From positions 647-23,294 of the forward strand of contig DNJC01000114.1 in NCBI GenBank assembly GCA_003490025.1: a DNA stretch of 22,648 bases. The letters run 5' to 3'. The notes below the pieces were generated by a model. That model was not told the origin of the DNA, did no database searches, and was given only the letters and a program-made list of their open reading frames with translations. The stretch comes from Geobacter sp. (lineage in GTDB: Bacteria > Desulfobacterota > Desulfuromonadia > Geobacterales > Geobacteraceae). Each line of letters opens with the position of its first letter. Position 1 is the first letter of the stretch. Shown here piece after piece: positions 7,895-14,909 of this stretch. The position numbers were made by a program, and so were the translations under genes.

Positions 7895-9514
7895 ATGCCA
7901 TTGACCATCGATCCCGAAAAAAGCAGCCTGGTGCGGGCAGCCCCGCGGCTACTGCAGATACTGCGGGTACTGGCCCGGCACAAGTTCCTGGGCGTCATGC
8001 GCGGCAAGGACTACTGGCCTCAACCTACGGAGGTGCGGGAAACCTTCGAGGAACTGGGACTGACCTTTCTCAAGTTCGGACAGGTGCTCGCCCTGCGGCG
8101 CGACCTGCTGCCGGATGCCTACATCGACGAACTCGAGCTTTTGCATGACCAGCTCCCGTCACGCCCCATAGCTGCGGTACGCCGCACCGTCGAGCGGGAA
8201 CTCGGCAAGCCGATGGCGAAGCTCTTCGCAACCTTCGGCGAAACACCGCTGGCCGCGGCCACCATCGCCCAGGTACACGAGGCTACGCTGCACTCCGGGT
8301 GTCGCGTGGCGGTAAAGGTGCAGCGCCCCGGCCTCGAAGAGATGATCTCCACCGATATCGCGGCGATGTTCTACCTGGTAAAGATCGGGGAGAAGTTCTT
8401 TCCGCGCCTGCGCGCGCTCGATTTGCCCGTACTGGTGCGGGAATTCGCCGCAAGCCTGAACCGGGAAACCGATTTCAGCCACGAGGCGCGCTCCATAGTC
8501 CTCTTTCGCAAGGCGCTGGCCGATATCCCGGATCTCTGGATTCCGGATGTCGTGGCCGGACATTCCAGCAGCAGCGTCCTCACCATGGAGTTTTCAGCCG
8601 GCCAAAGGGTCGATCTCTACGCCCGCCTGCATCCCGAGGAAATGCCGCGTCTGATCAACACACTGGTGAGGCTCACCCTGCAGACGATCTTCGAGGAGGG
8701 GCTTTTCCATGCCGACCCGCACTCCGGCAACGTGCTGGTGCTCCCGGACGGGCGGCTCTCCCTGCTCGACTTCGGCATGACGGGGGAGCTGGACGAGCCG
8801 ATGCGCGATTCGCTGACGCTGCTGCTCGAGGCGGTGGTAAAGAGCGACGCCCGGGCGGCCACCGAGGCCTATCTGGAAATGACCACGGCGAGCGAGAAGG
8901 TGAACCGCGGGGCACTTCTCATGGACATAAAGGCCGTCCTCTCCGAGATCCACCGAACCGAGCTGGCCGAGGTCTCCATCGGGGATTCCTTCGAGTCGCT
9001 GCTGCGCGCCGGGAGCCGCCACGGGGTCCACAATCCCGCCGAGTTTTTCCTCCTGACGCGCACCTTCGTCATCCTGGAATCGATGATACGCCAGCTCGAC
9101 CCGGAACATGACTACTTGAAATCGTTCCGACAGGAGATCGCGCGCCTGACCGCCAAGCACTTCTCGCTGCCGCACATCAAGGAAAAGACGGGCAAGTTCG
9201 CCCGCGAGATGGAGCGCCTGGCAAGCGACGCGCCGGGCGACACGCGCCGCATCCTGCGACGCTTCGCCGAGGGAGATCTGGGACGATTGCAGACTCCGGC
9301 CCTGGAGGCCCTGGGGGGGCGCGTGAGCCGCAACCTTGAGCGTCTGACCGGGGCCATCGCCGCGGCGGCGCTGGTGGTCGGCGGCGCCATGCTGGTACTC
9401 ACTCCGCCTGGCGGCTGGAACCATACGCTGGGGGAAACTATGATCGTGACGGGCATCTTGGGGATTGTCATGATCTGGATCGGGGCGTTGCGGCGCGACC
9501 GGGGCAGGCGCTGA
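7895..9514 (+). CDS. ABC1/UbiB/AarF-family atypical kinase-like membrane protein
   Basis: This 539-aa protein carries the ABC1 signatures: LKFGQVLALRRDLLP (the KxGQ region), the Ala-rich loop AAATIAQVHEA replacing the usual glycine-rich loop, the AVKVQRPG lysine, the catalytic-loop-like FHADPHSGNVLV, and the metal-binding LLDFGMTG. Two C-terminal membrane helices occupy about 485-532. Family members (UbiB, COQ8) act as ATPases that support quinone or other prenyl-lipid handling at the membrane, not as ordinary protein kinases. Here, quinone or lipid homeostasis under stress is the reasonable guess. The ATG at 7895 lies 3 bases after the small membrane protein, which points to translational coupling. 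Confidence 0.93.
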   Translation: MPLTIDPEKSSLVRAAPRLLQILRVLARHKFLGVMRGKDYWPQPTEVRETFEELGLTFLKFGQVLALRRDLLPDAYIDELELLHDQLPSRPIAAVRRTVERELGKPMAKLFATFGETPLAAATIAQVHEATLHSGCRVAVKVQRPGLEEMISTDIAAMFYLVKIGEKFFPRLRALDLPVLVREFAASLNRETDFSHEARSIVLFRKALADIPDLWIPDVVAGHSSSSVLTMEFSAGQRVDLYARLHPEEMPRLINTLVRLTLQTIFEEGLFHADPHSGNVLVLPDGRLSLLDFGMTGELDEPMRDSLTLLLEAVVKSDARAATEAYLEMTTASEKVNRGALLMDIKAVLSEIHRTELAEVSIGDSFESLLRAGSRHGVHNPAEFFLLTRTFVILESMIRQLDPEHDYLKSFRQEIARLTAKHFSLPHIKEKTGKFAREMERLASDAPGDTRRILRRFAEGDLGRLQTPALEALGGRVSRNLERLTGAIAAAALVVGGAMLVLTPPGGWNHTLGETMIVTGILGIVMIWIGALRRDRGRR

Positions 9515-9569
9515 AGCCTCCTCCCCCGAGCCGGCCGGGTCTGGCCGATGCAAACCATAGAGGCAAGTC

Positions 9570-10958
9570 ATGAAGGATCCGGGAAAAACGAAAGCGGAAT
9601 TGCTCCGGGAGGTCGCCGAACTGCGCGAGCGCTGCGCCACGCTGGCGTTGACCGCACAGCTATGCCTGGAGCTGAAAACCGACGTAGAGGAGGCGAGGGA
9701 GTACGCCGAGAGCATCGTGCAGACCGTGCGCGAACCGCTGGTGGTACTTTCCTTCGATCTGAAGATCGTCACGGCCAACAACAGCTTCTACGACACCTTC
9801 AAGGTGACCCCCGAAGAAACCATCGGCTATTTCATCTACGACCTGGGCAACCGGCAATGGGACATCCCGAAGCTGCGGGTGCTCTTCGAGGAGATACTCC
9901 CCCACGACACGGTGCTGACCGGTTACGAGGTGGAGCATGAGTTCCTGGATATCGGCAAAAAGATCATGCTGTTAAACGCCCGGGAGATCTTCCTGGAGAA
10001 ATCGGGCTCGCGCATCATCCTGCTGGCCATGGAAGACATCACGGAGCGAAAGCTCGCGCAAGAGCGGATCGGGGAAGTCATGCGTCAGCAGCAGGCCATC
10101 CTCGACAACATCCCCAACATGGCGTGGCTCAAGGACCGCAGGGGGAGGTATCTCGCGGCAAACGAGCCGTTCTGCCAGGCCTTCGGCGCCTCCCCGGAGG
10201 AGCTGGCGGGAAAGAGCGATTACGACATCTATCCGCCGGAGCTGGCCGAGAAATACCGGCAGGACTCCCGGGAGGTGGTGGCAAGCGGCAGCCGCACCTG
10301 CTTCGAGGAGGTAAGCTCCGGCCCGCAGGAGAGCGTCCAGTACCTGGAAAAGGTCGAGACTCCCATTTTCAACAGCAAGGGAGCCGTCATCGGCACCATA
10401 GGCATCGCCCATGACGTGACCGCGCACAAGGAGGTGGAGGTGGCACTGCGCCACGAAAGCACCCACGATGCGTTGACCGGCCTCTATAACCGGGCCTTTT
10501 TCGACGAAGAGCTGGAACGGCTGGCCCAGGGCGAGATGTTTCCCATGAGCGTGGTGATGGCGGATATCAACGGCCTGAAAGCCGTCAACGACGCCCTGGG
10601 CCATGCGGCGGGAGACGAACTGATCCAGATGACGGCCCGGGTCATCCGGCACGCCTTGCGGACCAAGGATATCGTTGCCCGGATGGGAGGAGACGAATTC
10701 GCCGCGATCCTGCCGGAGACCACAACCGATGTGGCCAGGGAAGCCGTAAACCGGATCATGAAATCTCCGGAGGTCGCGAACGGCCGGGTGAGCATCGCCT
10801 TCGGCATAGCCACCGCAAAACACAGGGGCCAGCTTACCAGAGCCTTGAAGCTGAGCGACGAGAGGATGTATGGCGAAAAGTCTGAGCAAAAGCTATCGCA
10901 GTCGGAAAGTCCAAAACAAGGGGCAACCATAAAGGAGAAGCGCCATGAACATATTTGA
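9570..10958 (+). CDS. PAS-PAS-GGDEF diguanylate cyclase
   Basis: This 462-aa protein has an N-terminal coiled coil (about 5-48), a PAS domain (about 50-160, ending LLAMEDITER), a second PAS (about 172-288, opening ILDNIPNMAWLKDRRGRY) and a GGDEF domain (about 296-436). The active site is RMGGDEF (GGDEF at 373-377), so cyclase activity is expected. RTKD at 364-367 lies five residues before GGDEF and is a complete RxxD product-inhibition site. There is no membrane segment, so it is a cytoplasmic sensor. The last 25 residues are charged and low-complexity. The ATG at 9570 follows AGAGG. The 3' end overlaps the ferritin-like gene by 14 bases, suggesting coupling. The sensed signal is unknown. Confidence 0.93.
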   Translation: MKDPGKTKAELLREVAELRERCATLALTAQLCLELKTDVEEAREYAESIVQTVREPLVVLSFDLKIVTANNSFYDTFKVTPEETIGYFIYDLGNRQWDIPKLRVLFEEILPHDTVLTGYEVEHEFLDIGKKIMLLNAREIFLEKSGSRIILLAMEDITERKLAQERIGEVMRQQQAILDNIPNMAWLKDRRGRYLAANEPFCQAFGASPEELAGKSDYDIYPPELAEKYRQDSREVVASGSRTCFEEVSSGPQESVQYLEKVETPIFNSKGAVIGTIGIAHDVTAHKEVEVALRHESTHDALTGLYNRAFFDEELERLAQGEMFPMSVVMADINGLKAVNDALGHAAGDELIQMTARVIRHALRTKDIVARMGGDEFAAILPETTTDVAREAVNRIMKSPEVANGRVSIAFGIATAKHRGQLTRALKLSDERMYGEKSEQKLSQSESPKQGATIKEKRHEHI

Positions 10959-11430
10959 TTGCGCCATCAAGATGGAAGAGGAAGCGAGGGTGCACTACCT
11001 GCGACTGGCAGAGGCGGCCGGCACCCCGGAAATGGAGTATCTCTTCACCGTCCTGGCCCAGGCCGAGCGGGAACATCACGATGCCCTGGTGGAGTTGAAA
11101 GCGGGTGCGGTTCCCCCAAAGTCGCGATTCAAGGCCCTGCAGGAGGTGACCTGCCTTTTTCAGCCCTTGCTCGCCAGGCGGGAACTGATGGCCGAGCTTA
11201 GAAAAGCTCCCGACGCCTACCGGACGGTCATCGGCCAGGAGCAGAAGGGGATCGGATTCTACCTGGAGCTGGCTGCGAAGGCAAAGGACAATGAGGCCCG
11301 CGAGCTCCTGCTGAGGATCGTCGACGAGGAGCGCAGGCACTTGAGCATCGTCGAGAACATCTATTCCTTCGTGGAGTCGCCCCGGAACTTCCTCGTCTCG
11401 GGCGAGTTCAGCAACCTCGAGGAATACTAG
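10945..11430 (+). CDS. ferritin-like / rubrerythrin-family diiron protein
   Basis: This 161-aa all-helical protein has two ExxH elements, E41-x-x-H44 (EREHHDAL) and E129-x-x-H132 (DEERRHLSIVENIY). Further Glu residues lie near 12 and 108, as expected for a four-helix-bundle diiron site. It lacks the C-terminal rubredoxin-like Cys4 domain of classical rubrerythrin. Related proteins oxidise iron or remove peroxide or oxygen in anaerobes; which applies here is not visible. The ATG at 10945 lies inside the end of the diguanylate cyclase gene, with AAAGGAG in that gene's last codons as its ribosome site. Confidence 0.85.
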   Translation: MNIFDCAIKMEEEARVHYLRLAEAAGTPEMEYLFTVLAQAEREHHDALVELKAGAVPPKSRFKALQEVTCLFQPLLARRELMAELRKAPDAYRTVIGQEQKGIGFYLELAAKAKDNEARELLLRIVDEERRHLSIVENIYSFVESPRNFLVSGEFSNLEEY

Positions 11431-11551
11431 GAAGTAGAAGATCCACGCTTCCTTACAGCGGAACCCCGGTCATGGCTCCATCAGTACCGGCAGCACCGGT
11501 AATGAGTACCGACTCTCCTGAAAGCGGGGAGCGGATCGACAGAGGTCAGAG

Positions 11552-13846
11552 ATGGAATCCGAGCAGGCCCTTGGCCGGTCAGCATCAGAAGAACAGCAGG
11601 GCGCTACCGAGGAACCGTCGAACATCCGGCGGGGAGAGGCGAAACCGTGCCGGATGGCGGATAGGACGCAGAGGCTCCTCCATGAGCTGCAGGTGCACCA
11701 GATCGAACTGGAGATGCAGAATGCGGAGCTCAGCCAGGCAAGGGACGAAGTTGAGGCGGCCCTGAACAAGTACACCGACCTCTACGATTTCGCCCCGATC
11801 GGCTACTTCACCCTGGACCGGGAAGGGGTTATCCGTGCCGCGAACCTGAGCGGCTCCAGCCTCCTGGGCGTCGAGCGCACAAATCTTCTGGGGAGGTTCT
11901 TCTGTGATTTCATGCCGGACGAGGCCCGACCCGGCTTCTCCGAATTTCTGGGGAAGGTGTTCGCCGCGCCGAAGAAGGAGTCCTTCGAGGCGACGCTCCG
12001 CCCGCAGGGGGGTGATCCTTACTTTGTGCGTATCGAGGCCGCGCTCTGCGGCTCGGGGTTCGAATGCCGCTTTGCCGTTTCGGACATATCCGAGCAAAAG
12101 CGGGTAGCCTTGGCCCTATCGAAGAGCGAGGAGCAGTATCGCACCATGGTCAACAACATAAACGAGTACGTCTACAGCGTGAGCTTCGAAGACAACGCCA
12201 TCACCTCGACCTACCACAGTCCCAAGTGCGTCGACATCACGGGCTACTCCTCCGAGGACTACGCCCAAGACCCGTTTTTATGGTTCACCATGATCCATGA
12301 GGACGATCGGGAACAGGTGACCCTTTTCTGGGACGCCATCAATGCCGGCAAGACCCCCGCGCCGATCAGGCACCGCATCCTGCACAAAGACGGCTCCGAA
12401 AGGTGGATACTGAACAGCTGCTCGGTGCAGAGGATGGAAAAAGGAGGAGTTACCGCGATTTCGAGGCTGGACGGCTTCATCCTCGACATAACCGACCTGA
12501 AACTGGCGGAGAAGAGCATCTTTTTCCTGGCCCACCACGACCCTCTCACCGGGCTTCCCAACCGCAGCACGCTGTACCAGCGGATAGGCCAGGTGTTGAC
12601 GGTGGCCCGGAGAGCAGGCAGAAGCATCGCCCTGATGTTTCTGGATATCGACGGCTTCAAGCAGGTAAACGACTCGCTGGGTCACGATGTCGGAGACAGG
12701 GTCCTGCAGTCAGTGGCAAAGCAGCTGAAGGATTGCACGCGATACTGCGACATCGTGTCGCGCCTTGGGGGGGACGAGTTCGTAATCGTGCTCTGGGATT
12801 GCGATGCCGAGGCGGCCACCGTCGTGGCGAAAAAAATCATCGCTTCGGGCTTTCCCGTCGGGGGGGGGAATGCCGCAGTAAGCGCCAGCATCGGCATAAG
12901 CCTGTTCCCCAAGGACAGCACGGACTACCTGACCCTGCTAAAACACGCCGATGTCGCCATGTACCACGCCAAGAAATCCGGCGGCAAGAGTTATCAATTC
13001 TTTTCCAGCAAGCTGAGCGAGCGCGCCCGCGAGCGGTTCATCATGGAGGCCGATTTGCGGCAGGCACTGGAGCGGGGCGAGTTCGTGCTGTACTATCAGC
13101 CGAAGATAGACATCGTCACGGGAAAATCCAACAGCATGGAGGCACTGATCCGCTGGCAGCACCCCGTCAAGGGGCTGACCCTGCCCGGCAATTTCATCGC
13201 CATAGCGGAGGAGACCGGGCTTCTTACCTCCATCAGCAAATGGACCATACTCACCGCCTGCCGCCAACTGCGGCAGTGGAGGCGGCAGGGGATCGGTGAC
13301 CTCTCGGTGGCGATAAACCTCTCCGCCACTTTCTTCCAGCAGCCGGACTTCGAGGAGACCATCGAGTCGGCCCTTCTTGAAACAGGGGTGCCGCCGGAGT
13401 GCCTGGAGCTGGAGCTGACCGAAGCCACCCTCATGAACGACCCCCAGCAGGTCCTGATGAGCATGGCCGCCATGAAGGCCCTCGGGGTGCAGCTCTCCAT
13501 CGACGATTTCGGGATCGGCTATTCGTGCCTCAACTATCTGAAGAAGCTCCCCATCGACAAGCTGAAAATCGATCAGTCCTTCATCCGCAACATCGCCTTC
13601 GATACCGACAACATGGCGGTGGTTCGGGCCATCATAAGCATAGGTCGCAGCATGCAGCTCAAGGTGATCGCGGAAGGGGTAGAGAACGCCTCGCAGCTCG
13701 CCTGGCTTCAGGCCGAGGGGGGGGAGGAGGCCCAGGGGTACTACTTCAGCCACCCGCTGCCGGCAAACGGGATGACCCTCCTCCTCAAGCAGGGGGCCAA
13801 TTACCTGCACAACCCGCGCGGCAGAGTGAGGATCCCGGAGTCATGA
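11552..13846 (+). CDS. PAS-PAS-GGDEF-EAL c-di-GMP signalling protein
   Basis: This 764-aa protein has a coiled coil (about 40-75, LLHELQVHQIELEMQNAEL), PAS 1 (about 76-182), PAS 2 (about 192-318), a GGDEF domain (about 322-485) and an EAL domain (about 495-750). The cyclase site RLGGDEF (GGDEF 406-410) and an RxxD inhibition site (RYCD, 397-400) are intact. In the EAL domain the metal and catalytic residues are present: MEALIRW (E530), INLS (N589), ELTE (621-624), DDFGIGYS (651-658), KIDQSF (672-677), AEGVE (707-711) and QGYYF. Phosphodiesterase activity is therefore likely, with the GGDEF either active or a GTP sensor. The ATG at 11552 follows AGAGG. A run of nine Gs lies in the GGDEF domain at 12860-12868. 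Confidence 0.94.
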   Translation: MESEQALGRSASEEQQGATEEPSNIRRGEAKPCRMADRTQRLLHELQVHQIELEMQNAELSQARDEVEAALNKYTDLYDFAPIGYFTLDREGVIRAANLSGSSLLGVERTNLLGRFFCDFMPDEARPGFSEFLGKVFAAPKKESFEATLRPQGGDPYFVRIEAALCGSGFECRFAVSDISEQKRVALALSKSEEQYRTMVNNINEYVYSVSFEDNAITSTYHSPKCVDITGYSSEDYAQDPFLWFTMIHEDDREQVTLFWDAINAGKTPAPIRHRILHKDGSERWILNSCSVQRMEKGGVTAISRLDGFILDITDLKLAEKSIFFLAHHDPLTGLPNRSTLYQRIGQVLTVARRAGRSIALMFLDIDGFKQVNDSLGHDVGDRVLQSVAKQLKDCTRYCDIVSRLGGDEFVIVLWDCDAEAATVVAKKIIASGFPVGGGNAAVSASIGISLFPKDSTDYLTLLKHADVAMYHAKKSGGKSYQFFSSKLSERARERFIMEADLRQALERGEFVLYYQPKIDIVTGKSNSMEALIRWQHPVKGLTLPGNFIAIAEETGLLTSISKWTILTACRQLRQWRRQGIGDLSVAINLSATFFQQPDFEETIESALLETGVPPECLELELTEATLMNDPQQVLMSMAAMKALGVQLSIDDFGIGYSCLNYLKKLPIDKLKIDQSFIRNIAFDTDNMAVVRAIISIGRSMQLKVIAEGVENASQLAWLQAEGGEEAQGYYFSHPLPANGMTLLLKQGANYLHNPRGRVRIPES

Positions 13847-13976
13847 TACCGCTGGATGTCGGACGCCGCCTCACCCGCGTCTCCGCCCGGGCGCAGTCGT
13901 CACCGAACGTATTATCCCTTTCACGTTTTTTATGGGCCTCGTCCTCATCCTAGGTGGCAAGGCCTCTTTTTTCGCC

Positions 13977-14012
13977 CTGCACCCGGCAGGGAGCGGCGTG
14001 CGCCGGGTGCAG
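13977..14012. repeat. perfect 11-bp inverted repeat (hairpin)
   Basis: CTGCACCCGGC (13977-13987) and GCCGGGTGCAG (14002-14012) are exact reverse complements around a 14-base GC-rich loop. No T tract follows on either strand, so it does not look like a standard intrinsic terminator. It could be a protein-binding site, an mRNA-stabilising hairpin, or one member of an interspersed repeat family. Confidence 0.7.
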
Positions 14013-14177
14013 GCCGCTGCGGCGGAGTGCCGCTGTCTGCAACGCGATCCGCCATATAGTACAGTTGTGGTTGAAAACGACGGATTGCGTGTGAACGGCC
14101 ACCTCCCCCTCCCCTGCCGGGTTGCGATTTAACCCCGCAGTTTCGGGCGCTTGGCGAACGACTCCTGCCGGGCTTGT

Positions 14178-14194
14178 CTGGCACGCTAGTTGTA
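14178..14194 (+). promoter_or_regulatory. sigma-54-like promoter for the Spy-like/DUF3943 unit
   Basis: CTGGCACGCTAGTTGTA has a perfect -24 half (CTGGCACG) and the right spacing, but GT in place of GC at -12. It shares the spacer and flanks (GCTAGTTG) with the promoter at 2691-2707. Predicted start is near 14205, giving a leader of about 120 bases before the ATG at 14327. Confidence 0.6.
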
Positions 14195-14326
14195 AAGCAC
14201 CCCATCATGCTATTGCCAACTACGTGGTACTCAAGGGGGGGATTTATTTGCCCAGCACCTCGCACGACCTCGACTAGGATTCAGGTTCTGAACATTCGAC
14301 AGTACCCACAAATGAGGAGAACGATC

Positions 14327-14854
14327 ATGAAAACAGGAAATTCCGTATCGATACTGCTGGCGGCGGTGGCCTTGATAGCGCTCAGCGTGCCTTTTCCGGC
14401 ATTCGCCCAGATGAAGCACAGTATGCCGATGACCGGCCACGGGCCGGGACACGGACAGATGAAGGAATCGGGAATGATGGGCGACATGATGGGCATGTGC
14501 ATCGAGCATGCGGAGAAGTTGGGACTGACCGACGACCAGATGATGAAGATGAAGTCCCTGCACAGGGAAATGCAGAAGAAGCAGGCCCGGTTCATGGCGG
14601 ACCAGAAGATTGCCGAAATCGAGCTCGCCGAAATCATGGAACCGAAGGATTTCGACCTGGAGAAGGCGAACGCCGCGACGAAGAAGATATCCGCGATAAA
14701 GACAGACCATCACCTGGGAATGCTGTCGGCCATGAAGCAGATGCGGAGCATCCTGACGGACCAGCAGTACAAGGAAATGATGAAGATGGCGCCCATGATG
14801 GGAGAGAAAGAGAAGAAACAACCGGCGCAAAAGCACCTGAAGAAACATAGATAG
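14327..14854 (+). CDS. Spy/CpxP-like Met/His-rich periplasmic protein
   Basis: This 175-aa protein starts with a clear signal peptide (MKTGNSVSILLAAVALIAL, cleavage probably after FPAFA at about residue 27). A Met/His/Gly-rich segment follows (about 28-57), which could bind metal. Then comes a helical region with the LTxxQ motif of the Spy/CpxP/zinc-resistance family: LGLTDDQMMKMKSLHREM at about 65-82 and a second ILTDQQYKEMMKM near 143-155. The C-terminus is Lys-rich. Family members are periplasmic chaperones or metal-responsive envelope-stress proteins. The ATG at 14327 has GAGGAGA upstream and opens the signal peptide, so it is preferred over in-frame starts back to 14174. It is the first gene of a unit with the DUF3943 gene. 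Confidence 0.85.
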   Translation: MKTGNSVSILLAAVALIALSVPFPAFAQMKHSMPMTGHGPGHGQMKESGMMGDMMGMCIEHAEKLGLTDDQMMKMKSLHREMQKKQARFMADQKIAEIELAEIMEPKDFDLEKANAATKKISAIKTDHHLGMLSAMKQMRSILTDQQYKEMMKMAPMMGEKEKKQPAQKHLKKHR

Positions 14855-14909
14855 CTTTTACTTTTCAGGCGCAGGTCGGTGTCGCGACTTGCGCCGAAGC
14901 GGAGATCAC

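Larger units (their letters stand above)
13847..14326. other. intergenic region with hairpins and a sigma-54-like promoter
   Basis: No gene is supported in these 480 bases; small + strand frames here have no family features. A weak stem GGCCT (13935-13939) / AGGCC (13960-13964) followed by six Ts (13967-13972) may end transcription of the EAL gene. A separate perfect 11-bp inverted repeat follows at 13977-14012. The sigma-54-like promoter for the next operon is at 14178-14194. Confidence 0.5.

Noticed and set aside
8594..9781. 395-codon minus-strand open frame across the aarF-like gene
   Set aside because: It is a shadow of the ABC1-family coding sequence, produced by high third-position GC.
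12938..13810. 290-codon minus-strand open frame across the EAL domain
   Set aside because: Antisense to intact EAL motifs and without a recognisable domain.
13932..14132. 66-codon plus-strand open frame between the GGDEF-EAL and Spy-like genes
   Set aside because: It contains the inverted repeat at 13977-14012, has no ribosome site and no family resemblance.
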